Shown here piece by piece: positions 8,945-17,131 of a stretch of 64,000 nt of DNA; position 1 is the stretch's first letter; each line of letters opens with the position of its first letter. A model generated the notes under the pieces. That model did not search any database. It worked only from the letters and a program-made list of their open reading frames with translations, and was not told the DNA's origin. Source of the DNA: Mesorhizobium sp. (GTDB taxonomy: Bacteria; Pseudomonadota; Alphaproteobacteria; Rhizobiales; Rhizobiaceae); assembly GCF_004962245.1 (NCBI RefSeq), contig NZ_SUHQ01000030.1, positions 28,023 to 92,022 of the forward strand. The letters run 5' to 3'. The position numbers were made by a program, and so were the translations under genes.

Positions 8945-10357
8945 TCAGCTTCGGTAGGCGAAGGTCGACATCATGCCGCTCGCCATGTGGTAGAGGTGGT
9001 GACAGTGGAAGGCCCACTGGCCGGGATTGCCGGCATCGACGGCAATGGTGATCGAGCGCATCGGCGGCACCAGCACGGTGTCGCGAACGGCACCCTGGAA
9101 GCGCTGCCCATCAATCGCGACCACCTGGAAACGATGGCCGTGAAGGTGCATCGGGTGGGCCATCATGGTGTCGTTGCGCAGCGTGACCTCGACGCGATCG
9201 CCCCTGTCCACGAGGATCGGAGCGCTGGTCTCGAGACCCCAGCGATAGGCGGCCATGTCGCCGGTCAGCGCCATATCGAACGTCTTGTCGGCACGGCGTG
9301 ATCCAAACGGCACTATTGCCCGAAGTTGCGCCTCGAGCGTCAGGTCGAGAACCGGAGCGTCGACATCCGCCGCCGTCCCGAGCCTGGCCACCGCCGCTCC
9401 CGCCGGACGCAGGACAATTCCGGTCCGTTCCTTGCTCCCCTCGCGCAGCGCCAGGATCGGGAAGGAGGCGCTGAGATCGCGCGGCAACCGCACGCGCACG
9501 TCGATGCGCTGTCCCATCGTCATCGGAAACAGCCGGCCCCTGACCGGCTCGACCGGCTGACCGTCGACCGCGATCAACTCGCCTTCAAGCGCGCCGAAGT
9601 CGATCGTGAACGCGGTCGCCGTGGCGGCATTGATGATCCGCACCCGCGCGCGCCCGCCCCGTTCGACCGGCACGACCTCGGGGTCGTCCAGGGAGCGGTC
9701 ATTGGCCAGATAGGCGTCATACTCGATGTCGTTGATATCCATCACCATGCCGCCATGGCTCATCCCTGCCATGGCGTCACCGGACATGTTCATGCCGCCA
9801 TGCTGCATCGGTGCAGCGCCTCCCGTCAGACCGGCCAGCAATTCCTCCGGCGTTGAGAACGAGAAATCGTGCAGCAGGATGACGACCTCCTGCTCATCCC
9901 TTGCGTCGGCGGGATCGGCGACGATAAGCGGAGCGGCGAGCAGCAATTGTTCCTGCAGGGTATGGGCATGCATCCAATGGGTGCCGGGCTCGCCGACCGG
10001 AAAATCGAAACTGCGATCGGCCTGGGCGCCGATGAGCGGCAGTGGCGCGTCGGGGACGCCGTCGCTCGGCCAGGGCGGCGTTAGTCCGTGCCAATGTATG
10101 ATCGTCGGCTCGGCAGTTTCGTTTCGCAGCAGGACATTGAAGGCATCGCCCGCCCGCAAGCGCAGGCCGGGCGCACCGTCGGCCCCTCGCAGGCCGAAGA
10201 CGCTTGCAGCCTTGCCGTTCACCTCGATCGTGCGGCGCGAGACGCCAAGCGTCTGGCCGCCTGACTGGCTGGTGAAGGCTGCCGCGAGCAAGCTCGACGG
10301 GAGCGCAAGAGCCGCGGCGCCTGTCACTGCGCCCTTCAGGATATCTCGGCGTTTCAT
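8945..10357 (-). CDS. Tat-exported multicopper oxidase
   Basis: A 470-aa periplasmic multicopper oxidase (CopA/CueO-like group) that likely oxidises Cu(I) and so protects against copper. The start at 10357 is chosen because it follows a good GAAGGA ribosome site and opens with a twin-arginine signal (MKRRDILKG, then a hydrophobic core). All copper-ligand motifs are present: HWHG near residue 95, HAH near 135, HPMHLHGH near 420 and HCHHLYHMASGMM near the C-terminus. A Met/His-rich insert near residues 205-235 (MNMSG, MAGMSHGGMVM) matches copper-handling oxidases. It precedes the P1B ATPase on the same strand, with about 49 bp between them. Confidence 0.92.
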   Translation of the reverse strand: MKRRDILKGAVTGAAALALPSSLLAAAFTSQSGGQTLGVSRRTIEVNGKAASVFGLRGADGAPGLRLRAGDAFNVLLRNETAEPTIIHWHGLTPPWPSDGVPDAPLPLIGAQADRSFDFPVGEPGTHWMHAHTLQEQLLLAAPLIVADPADARDEQEVVILLHDFSFSTPEELLAGLTGGAAPMQHGGMNMSGDAMAGMSHGGMVMDINDIEYDAYLANDRSLDDPEVVPVERGGRARVRIINAATATAFTIDFGALEGELIAVDGQPVEPVRGRLFPMTMGQRIDVRVRLPRDLSASFPILALREGSKERTGIVLRPAGAAVARLGTAADVDAPVLDLTLEAQLRAIVPFGSRRADKTFDMALTGDMAAYRWGLETSAPILVDRGDRVEVTLRNDTMMAHPMHLHGHRFQVVAIDGQRFQGAVRDTVLVPPMRSITIAVDAGNPGQWAFHCHHLYHMASGMMSTFAYRS

Positions 10358-10435
10358 GATGGTTTCCTTCGGTTTCGATTTCGGATTTCGTCTTTCGTTC
10401 AGCGCACAAGGATCATGCTCAAACGCCACTCGCTC

Positions 10436-11110
10436 TCATGGCGCGCGGCGCGCGCCGGCGGAGCCGAACAGCCTGGCCACATGCGGAAAAAAGGCGGGCA
10501 CGCGGGCGGCATAGCGGTCGTAGGCGTCGCCGAACTCCTTTCTCGCCTCACGCTCCTCAATGAAGGAAAGCCGCACATACATGCCGACCAGAACGGGGAA
10601 CATCGCCAGCGTCAGCAGCGTCGGCCACTGCACGAGGAACCCCGCCATGACGAGAATGAAGCCGACATATTGCGGATGCCGGACGGAGGCATATGGGCCG
10701 CCGGTGGCGAGGCGATTGTGGCGCTGCGCTTCGTAAAGCACCCGCCACGCGGTCGCGATCAGCACGAAGCCGCCGCCGATCAGGAAGAAGCTGAGAATGT
10801 GAAAGGGACCGAAATGCGGATTGAGCCGCCAGCCGAACATCATCTCCAGGAGATGACCGGCATCATGCGAGAGCCAGTCGACGCCGGGGTATTGGCTCTG
10901 CAGCCACCCCGAGAACAGGTAGATCGTCAGGGGGAACCCGTACATCTCGGCGAACAGCGCCACCAGGAAGGCGCTGAATGCACCGAAGGAGCGCCAGTCG
11001 CGGCCGGTTCGCGGCTTGAAGAAGCTGAAGGCGAACAGGATGAAAATCGCCGAATTGATTATAGCCAGGCCCCAGAGCCCGTAGCCGGAAGATTGCTCGA
11101 CCATGGTCAT
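10436..11110 (-). CDS. Isoprenylcysteine carboxyl methyltransferase-like membrane protein
   Basis: A 224-aa integral membrane protein with five or six hydrophobic segments. Its C-terminal half has the ICMT/NnrU-type signature: GGPYASVRHPQYVGFIL near residue 140 and FIEEREARKEFGDAYDRYAARV near 185, which build the S-adenosylmethionine pocket in this fold. Members methylate small thiols, selenols or prenylcysteine; bacterial substrates are mostly unknown. The start at 11110 is supported by an ATGA overlap with the upstream DUF2933 gene. Such proteins are common neighbours of copper and mercury resistance genes, so a metal-stress role is plausible. Confidence 0.8.
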   Translation of the reverse strand: MTMVEQSSGYGLWGLAIINSAIFILFAFSFFKPRTGRDWRSFGAFSAFLVALFAEMYGFPLTIYLFSGWLQSQYPGVDWLSHDAGHLLEMMFGWRLNPHFGPFHILSFFLIGGGFVLIATAWRVLYEAQRHNRLATGGPYASVRHPQYVGFILVMAGFLVQWPTLLTLAMFPVLVGMYVRLSFIEEREARKEFGDAYDRYAARVPAFFPHVARLFGSAGARRAP

Positions 11111-11433
11111 GCTCCTTTACGGTGTGTGGGGCCGCCTTGCGCGCCCGGCTCGGTTTCCTTGTGCTGCGTATGTCTCCGATGGCCGCCATGCCCCCCGTGG
11201 CCACCATGCATGAATATGTGAAGCAGAGGGCAGGCGAGCAACAGCAGATAGGGAAGGATACCGAAGGCATGCGCCCGGTGCTCGGAGAGGAGGAAGAAAG
11301 CGGCGATCAGCAGGAAGGCAATCGTGACCAGGCCGGTCTTCGACGTCCAGAATCCGCCCGTTCCTGCCTCGGCGTCCTGTTCTGGTTCGGAGCCGGTCGG
11401 GGGATCGGACATGGGGTGCGCATTGGGGTTCAT
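11107..11433 (-). CDS. DUF2933-type small membrane protein
   Basis: A 108-aa protein with an acidic N-terminal stretch, one or two hydrophobic helices (LVTIAFLLIAAFFLLSEH and ILPYLLLLACPLLHIFMH) and a Gly/His-rich tail (HGGHGGHGGHRRH). The SEHR...HIFMH arrangement is that of DUF2933, a family found beside copper resistance genes. The His-rich tail may bind metal, which is an inference. Its stop overlaps the next gene's start by ATGA. Confidence 0.75.
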   Translation of the reverse strand: MNPNAHPMSDPPTGSEPEQDAEAGTGGFWTSKTGLVTIAFLLIAAFFLLSEHRAHAFGILPYLLLLACPLLHIFMHGGHGGHGGHRRHTQHKETEPGAQGGPTHRKGA

Positions 11434-11541
11434 GGGTTGGATTCCCTTTGATTGCTAGTCCCCGCGATGATCATTCCCGCCAGGGCAAGCGTCGCGGACG
11501 ACATCGTCCATGGGATGACTGCGGCGTTCATGAGATCTGCC

Positions 11542-11820
11542 CTAACGCCGCCCGGTGGCGACGATGTTGTAGATCGAGGCGTACACGACACCCGCCACGA
11601 GGCCGACGACGCCAAGGCCGAGAACACCATAGAGAACGCGGCCAGGGCTCATCTGCGCCGCCAATCTGATCGGGCTGAAGTCGAGCCCATGTATGAAGGC
11701 GCCGAAGAAATCGAGCGTCGCTTCCGGCCAGATGGCGAAGGCCAGAGCACAGAGCATGCTCATCAGGGCCAGCGTCACGCCCAGCGCAACGCCGGCGGAC
11801 AGAATGCTGAGTTTGTTCAT
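11542..11820 (-). CDS. DUF5676-type small membrane protein
   Basis: A 92-aa protein with two hydrophobic helices (residues about 5-32 and 62-85) and the family-like centre FFGAFIHGLDFSPI. It resembles DUF5676 membrane proteins, often found in copper or silver resistance clusters. The function is unknown. A GGGAGGAAC ribosome site precedes the ATG at 11820. The spacer in front of it carries a perfect 19-bp direct duplication (11829-11866) that also duplicates the last codons and stop of the DUF305 reading frame. Confidence 0.7.
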   Translation of the reverse strand: MNKLSILSAGVALGVTLALMSMLCALAFAIWPEATLDFFGAFIHGLDFSPIRLAAQMSPGRVLYGVLGLGVVGLVAGVVYASIYNIVATGRR

Positions 11821-11828
11821 AGGTTCCT

Positions 11829-11866
11829 CCCGTCACTTCACATGTTGCCCGTCACTTCACATGTTG
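11829..11866. repeat. 19-bp perfect tandem duplication
   Basis: CCCGTCACTTCACATGTTG occurs at 11829-11847 and again directly at 11848-11866. It spans the end of the broken DUF305 frame and the leader of the DUF5676 gene. It looks like a recent slippage or short duplication. Confidence 0.9.
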
Positions 11867-12389
11867 TTTGAGCCATTTCTGCATCGCGGCGATCTCGGCT
11901 TGCTGAGCCGTGATGATCTGATTGGCCCAGTCCCTGACCTGATCGTCCTTGCCGAATTGCAGGACCGCACGGGCCATATCGATCGCGCCCTGGTGGTGCG
12001 GAACCATTGCCTGGACGAAGGCGACATCGGGATCTTCGGCCTGGATGGCCTTCATCATCGGCCCGCCCATTTCATGGCATCCATGTAAACCCTGGAGGCC
12101 TCGGGCATGTTGCCCATCGGCATATTGTCCATCATGCCGCCCTGGCCGCCTTGCATCATCTGCTGCATCATCGGCATCATTTGCTGCATCATGGGCATCA
12201 TCGTCTGCATCGTTGACATCATCGTCGTGCACTGCTCGGGCAAACCGCCGGCATCGCCTCCGCGGCCGGAGCCGCTGTCGTGGCTTGTGGTGCGCCGGCC
12301 TCGGGATGGTGCGGATCCGTCTGGGCAAAAGCCGCGCCTGAAAGCGTTGTGAATGCGGCAAGCGCGATCATTCGAAGGTGGGTTTTCAT
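11852..12389 (-). pseudogene. DUF305 metal-associated secreted protein, broken by two frameshifts
   Basis: Three pieces in three frames join into one DUF305-family protein. From the ATG at 12389 comes a signal peptide (MKTHLRMIALAAFTTLSGAAFA). A second frame then gives the Met-rich part (CTTMMSTMQ, repeated MPMMQQM units, ending YMDAMKWAGR). The third frame gives the DUF305 core (GPMMKAIQAEDPDVAFV, MVPHHQGAIDMAR, and a tail ending KWLKQHVK). The second break is explained by loss of one base after AAA near 12070 (MKMGGPMM would be restored); the first lies around 12260-12290. DUF305 proteins are periplasmic ferritin-like, copper-associated proteins. As read, no full-length product is possible; sequencing error cannot be excluded. 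Confidence 0.75.
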
Positions 12390-12577
12390 GACTGTTTCCT
12401 TGTCGTTGGTGTGAAGCCGACGCTGGTTGCGAAGCCGACAGGCGAACTCTGGAATTGGGCGCGCAATGGCAGCCCGGATCGCCGGTACCGGTTCGGTTTC
12501 GCGGATCGTTCGCGCGCTATGGGGCCTTGGCGGACACTGCCGGGTTCAACAGTCCCAAGCACCGCGACGGCGCGATA

Positions 12578-12973
12578 TCAGGCGAATGTCCGGGGAGGTT
12601 GCAGGAGGGCCTCGGGGTCGATGCCCGTTGCCAGGAACGCCTTACCCGCCATGAAGCGGACGGCATCCGGCGCGTCGTGAAGAACGCGGCATTCGCCGGC
12701 GAAAATGCTTGCAGCACAACAGCCTGAACCGGTCGAGTGCACGCAATCCAGGCAGCCTTCACATGAGGCGTGATGGTTGTCCTGGCCTGTGGACGCGACG
12801 TGACCTGTCACCTTGTGCGGGGCGTTCGTCGAGAGCGTCGCAACGTCGGCAGTGACGCCGGCACCAACGCCCATTGCAGAAGTCCGCTCGGCAAAACCAG
12901 CAATGGCAGCACCGCCCGCGATCAGGAGGATCACGGCCAGCAGTAACCGAAGCTGACCCAACACGGTTTTCAT
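12578..12973 (-). CDS. Secreted Cys-rich protein, possible copper-binding
   Basis: A 131-aa protein starting at the ATG at 12973, which opens with a clear hydrophobic export segment (MKTVLGQLRLLLAVILLIAG). A much longer open frame in the same phase is ignored because it lies antisense to the ATP-grasp-like gene. The centre has a Cys cluster (CEGCLDCVHSTGSGCC, plus one more Cys about ten residues on) preceded by His residues, suggesting a thiol metal site in the periplasm. The C-terminus ends GIDPEALLQPPRTFA. The function is unknown; the position next to a copper island suggests metal handling. It is divergent from the ATP-grasp-like gene, with an FNR/FixK-like box between them. Confidence 0.65.
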   Translation of the reverse strand: MKTVLGQLRLLLAVILLIAGGAAIAGFAERTSAMGVGAGVTADVATLSTNAPHKVTGHVASTGQDNHHASCEGCLDCVHSTGSGCCAASIFAGECRVLHDAPDAVRFMAGKAFLATGIDPEALLQPPRTFA

Positions 12974-13006
12974 GATATCAGTGTAGCTCAACTTCGCGTC
13001 GCTACT

Positions 13007-13020
13007 TTGACGCAAATCAA
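13007..13020. promoter_or_regulatory. FNR/FixK-type binding site
   Basis: TTGAC-GCAA-ATCAA matches the FNR/FixK/Anr consensus TTGAT-N4-ATCAA at nine of ten defined bases. It lies in the 114-bp gap between the divergent Cys-rich and ATP-grasp-like genes, where such a regulator could control one or both. Confidence 0.6.
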
Positions 13021-13087
13021 TGCCCGCAAGTCGGTGAAACTTCTGAATTCGCAAAGTCTCAGAAACAGCGGCCGGCAAGGAGGTGAC

Positions 13088-14371
13088 ATGCTCACAGTCC
13101 CCAGCGTGGCGGAGGCCACCACGTCCCTGTCGGCGCGGCTCAACCGCAAATGCTTCTGCATTACGCTCGACCGGATTGCGCTTTGGAATGCACTGAACCG
13201 CGAAGCCGGCGACCCCGGCTTCTGCGAAACCTTCATCGCGTCGCGGCCGCATCTGTTTTCCAATGTCCCGGTCTTCCTCGCCGCGTCCGCCATCGACGAG
13301 ATGCAGAAAATCGTCGCCGCCATCGAAGCGACAGCAAAGTTGCCACCCTACCGCGATGCCGTCCTCTCCTGGGCTGCCGAAATCGCGCATCGGGATTTTG
13401 GACCGCTCGGCGCTCTGATGGGCTACGATTTCCATCTCGACGATGACGGTCCCAAGCTGATCGAGGTGAACACCAACGCCGGTGGCGCTTTCCTCAACGC
13501 CCTGCTGGCCAGGGCACAGAAGGCCTGCTGCTCCGAAGTCGACCGGGCATTGATCGGCACAAGGGACGATCGCTTCGAAGCCAGCGTCGTCGCTATGTTC
13601 GAGAACGAATGGCGCCGCCAGCGCGGAGCCGGTTCGCCGCGAAGAATCGTGATCGTCGACGACCGGCCTGAGGAGCAGTATCTCTATCCTGAATTCGTGC
13701 TTGCCAGGCAGTTGTTGCTGAAACACGGCACCGAAGCGGTGATCGGCGACGCGAGCGAGCTGAAATATGATGGCGGCAGGCTTCGACTCGACGGACGGGA
13801 GATTGACCTCGTCTACAACCGCCTGGTCGATTTCACGCTCGATCGCCGGGAGCATGCCGCGCTCAGAGCGGCTTACCGGGACGGCGCCGTGGTTGTCACG
13901 CCCAATCCGCACAACCATGCGCTCTTTGCAAGCAAGCGCAATCTGACATTGCTGTCCGATCCGGCGGCGCTCGAAGCGTTCGGCCTTTCTCCGGAGCAGC
14001 GCGCGCAGCTCGCCGGCATTCCGCGAACCACGCTGGTCACGCCCGACAATTCGGATGCCGCCTGGCAATCCCGCAAGGACATGTTCTTCAAGCCGCTCTC
14101 CGGTCACGGCAGCAAGGCGGTCTACCGAGGCGACAAGGTGACCAAAGGGGTGTGGGCCGAGATCGCCCGTGGCGGCTACGTGGCCCAGTCATTTGCCGCA
14201 CCCGGACAGCGCATGATCGAAATCGATGGCGCACCAGCGCCGCGCAAGATGGACGTGCGGCTTTATACTTATGGCGGCCAGGTGCTGCTCGCCGCCGCGC
14301 GCCTCTACCAGGGCCAGACCACCAATTTCCGCACACCCGGCGGCGGTTTCGCCCCTGTCCTGGTCGTCTGA
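13088..14371 (+). CDS. ATP-grasp-like ligase (glutathionylspermidine-synthase-like order)
   Basis: A 427-aa cytoplasmic protein. The start at 13088 has an ideal AAGGAGGTGAC ribosome site, so the longer open frame is rejected. Two ATP-grasp marks are visible: LIEVNTNAGGAFLN near residues 125-137, like the metal-ligand Glu/Asn strand, and FFKPLSGHGSKAVYRG near 334-348, like the nucleotide-gripping Lys and glycine loop. Their order, acidic motif before the Lys/Gly loop, is that of the glutathionylspermidine synthase and permuted glutathione synthetase type. The product is unknown; a peptide or polyamine ligase is a reasonable guess. A small secreted protein follows on the same strand. Confidence 0.65.
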   Translation: MLTVPSVAEATTSLSARLNRKCFCITLDRIALWNALNREAGDPGFCETFIASRPHLFSNVPVFLAASAIDEMQKIVAAIEATAKLPPYRDAVLSWAAEIAHRDFGPLGALMGYDFHLDDDGPKLIEVNTNAGGAFLNALLARAQKACCSEVDRALIGTRDDRFEASVVAMFENEWRRQRGAGSPRRIVIVDDRPEEQYLYPEFVLARQLLLKHGTEAVIGDASELKYDGGRLRLDGREIDLVYNRLVDFTLDRREHAALRAAYRDGAVVVTPNPHNHALFASKRNLTLLSDPAALEAFGLSPEQRAQLAGIPRTTLVTPDNSDAAWQSRKDMFFKPLSGHGSKAVYRGDKVTKGVWAEIARGGYVAQSFAAPGQRMIEIDGAPAPRKMDVRLYTYGGQVLLAAARLYQGQTTNFRTPGGGFAPVLVV

Positions 14372-14506
14372 ACATGCGAGGGGCATCGGTGCTGACGCAC
14401 GCTCAACGACACCATCGTGATTGCCACGCCCAGGCTTTACCAAGTACTATGCCCTCGCCGGTCGTCGACGCGGCGCGTTCCGTGAGCCGGCAAGGGAGAA
14501 ACGTCC

Positions 14507-14746
14507 ATGTTACGATCAATTTCGCTTGCGGTTTTCCTGGCGGTCGTTCCAGCGACAGCCTTTGCAAATAAATGCCCGACCATCATGGCCGCGATCGACG
14601 CGGCGCTGCCGACCGCAACACTCTCCGAGGCCGATATGACCAAAGTCAAGGAACTGCGCGCCCAAGGCGAGAAACTGCACGCGGCCGGCGATCATGCAGG
14701 GTCGGAGGCTGCGCTCAACGAAGCCAAAACGATGCTCGGCATATAG
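14507..14746 (+). CDS. Small secreted protein of unknown function
   Basis: A 79-aa protein with a signal peptide (MLRSISLAVFLAVVPATAFA) and a short helical mature part rich in Ala, Glu and Lys (EADMTKVKELRAQGEKLHAAGDHAGSEAAL would be amphipathic). An AAGGGAG ribosome site sits at proper spacing. The charged repeats resemble other small rhizobial periplasmic proteins, but no function is recognised. It may be co-transcribed with the ATP-grasp-like gene 135 bp upstream. Confidence 0.6.
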   Translation: MLRSISLAVFLAVVPATAFANKCPTIMAAIDAALPTATLSEADMTKVKELRAQGEKLHAAGDHAGSEAALNEAKTMLGI

Positions 14747-14869
14747 TTGCGACGAACGCAGCCCTTCCCAGCCGATTGCGCGGCTTTTGTCCGGTTGTCG
14801 GACGGCTATCGATTCGCGTTCAGCCGACTGTTAATGGACTGATCGGTTGAAGCAGTGGCTTGGGTTGGA

Positions 14870-16932
14870 TCAGCCCAGCCCGATCCGCTTGGCGCCTTGC
14901 CGGAACAGGGTTGCGGCGTCAGGCTCGAACCGGAAAGTGCCGATGAAGTCGTCGGCGCAGTAGTTCGGCAGCGCCTTGCGGATTGTGGCCGCGAAAGTGC
15001 GGGCCTCGTCAACACGTCCCGCAAGCGCAAGGCAGTGCGCGGCGATCGCCAGGATGATGGCATGGGCGTTGGGACGAGCGGCCGCCTTCAGCGCCCATTC
15101 GGCGGCCTCGTCGAACTGGCCGAGGCGGACATGCGCCATTGCCCTGGCGCCCAGCATGCCGAACAGCAGCGGATCGAAGGGGCTGAGATGCCGCGAATGG
15201 TCGGAGCAACCGATCGCGGCTTTCGGGTCGCCCGACTGTGAGTGTACAAACGACAGCGCGTAGTGGCCGAGCGCGAAGTTCGGGCTGAGGTCCACGGCCC
15301 GCTCCAGCTCGGTGAGGGACCCGTCCTGCTCGCCGCGCAGCCATAGCGCCCGGCCCATGGCCCAGTGCGCGGCCGGATTGTGATCATCGACCAAAAGACT
15401 CTGGCCGGCGGTCTCGAAGGCAAGCGCGCTTTCCTGGTCACGGTCTCCCCAGCGCTGAAAGGCGTTTTGCCAATGGGTGAAGGACAGGCCGGCATAGGCA
15501 CGGGCGAAGGTCGGATCCAGCTTCAGGGCCACCCCGAAGAAATGCCGGGCCAGCTCGTTTTCCGTGCGGGTGAAGCGATACATGTGCCAAAGACCCCGAT
15601 GAAGGCCTCCCAGGCATTCAGCGAGTTGGGCGCTTTCAGCATGGCGCGGTTGCGCTCCACTGTCTCGATCTCGGCCGAGATCGACGAGACGATGTTGTTG
15701 CCGATCTCGTCAAGGACGGCAAAGATGTCGTCGGGCTTGCGTTCGAACGTCTCGGCCCACACGATCCTGGCCGTGCGCACCTCGACAAGCTCCACGCTGA
15801 CGACGACGCGGCCTGTCTGGCTGCGCACGGTCCCGGTGGCGACATAATCGACGTTCAGCCGCTGGCCTGCATCCTCCGGCGCGATGTTTTTTTCCGCCAG
15901 CGCAAAGACGGAGCCGCGGGCGATGACGAAGAAGTCCCTAAGCTTGGCCAGGCGGGTGATGATGTCGTGGGTCAGGCCGTCGGCCAATCCACCGCGAGGG
16001 CCACCGCGAACGCCGATGCCGGCTTCCTCGACAAACGGCATCACAGCAAGCGAAGCCTTGCACGAGGCAGCAATACTGGCATCGGGAAGCACAATTGCCG
16101 ATTGGGGAACGGCGGGTACGAGTGTCGGTCGCGCCAAGCGCGTCACGCCCGGTCGTTCGCCGCGGATCGTCCGCCATACCTCACGAACGGGACCGAAATC
16201 CAGGTCCTCCGAAGCAAACAGCTCCGCCGCGGAGGCGAGATGTTCCTCGCACGCGCCGATCTGGCCGCGCCGTGCGAGCCCTGCCAGAAGAGCCGCATGC
16301 GCGCGCCCGTCGAACGGAGCGAGCTCCACCCACTTTTCCAGATGCGCAGACGTTTCGTCAGCACCTGCCGGGAGATTGTTGACGAGATGTTCCAGAATGG
16401 CGGCATGGCATGACCTGAAGCGGCGGCGCTGCGCGGTCACCCAGCTGTTGAAATGCGGGCTGCGATCGATCTCCAGCCCGTCGAGGAAATCGCCGACGAA
16501 CAGTTTGGAAAGCGCTTGCAGCCGCTCCAGATCGAGTGTCTCGATTCCTGTCGCGGCGGCCGAGGCGATGTCGATCGCGTCGACGAAACTGTCGTTCAGA
16601 TCAAGCGCGATCGTGTCGCCTGGCGTTTCGATCCTGCGGCGATCCGGTTCGTCGAGAATGCCCCTGAGCTTGCTGAGGCACCAGCGAAGCTCGCCCCGCG
16701 GATCGTTCGGCACATCCCATAGCAGCTCGCACAGACGGCTGCGGCCAACGGCATGCGGCGCGAGCGCCAGATAGGCGAAGAGCGCGCGCAGCTTGCGCGA
16801 TGCCGGCAGCTGCACCGTGGCGCCGTCACGGATGACCGTCAGCGGCCCGAGCAGCCGCACGCAAAGCCCGGCCGCCCCGCCGTCCAGGCTCGATCGGGTG
16901 GATTCCACGTGCGTTCCCACGCTTGCTCCCAC
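14870..16932 (-). pseudogene. SARP/BTAD-TPR transcriptional regulator, split by a frameshift
   Basis: Two frames together encode a regulator of about 690 aa. The first (from 16932) has an N-terminal winged-helix plus bacterial transcriptional activation domain (RLLGPLTVIRDG, RKLRALFAYLALAP, LCELLWD). A TolB/adenylate-cyclase-associated middle region follows (LAVMPF, DGLTHDIITRLAKLRDFFVIARGSVF, GTVRSQ). The second frame (stop at 14870) supplies the TPR half (ALKLDPTFARAYAGLSF, AVDLSPNFALGHYALSF). They would join through EAFHRGLWHMYRF if one T were added near 15606. As read, the protein stops soon after the break and loses its TPRs. It diverges from the cysteine-synthase-like operon, its likely target. 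Sequencing error remains possible. Confidence 0.75.
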
Positions 16933-17131
16933 GCTGGCCAGTCGCCCTCTGTTTTATCACTGAAAGCGATAGACTGCATCCGGCAACGAATTTCCGCGCC
17001 GGATGCCGGCGTTGCCACCTCGCCGGCAAAGGAACCGTACCGCGGCAAGGTCTCGAAACCTCGCCGCCCAAGCCGCCGGTCTGTAACCGGCCCGTGACAA
17101 CAGCCACGACGACAAACAGGAGGAGATCAAC

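Noticed and set aside
7732..9051. Long plus-strand open frame of 439 codons
   Set aside because: It lies antisense to the P-type ATPase and has Arg/Gly/His-rich shadow composition, with no ribosome site or family motif.
12121..12210. Repeated CATCAT-rich stretch as a CRISPR or satellite
   Set aside because: It is explained by Met-rich codons of the DUF305 gene (MPMMQQM units); no spacer structure.
12578..14107. Minus-strand open frame of 509 codons
   Set aside because: Only its last 131 codons, from the ATG at 12973, look like a protein with a signal peptide; the rest is antisense to the well-supported ATP-grasp-like gene.
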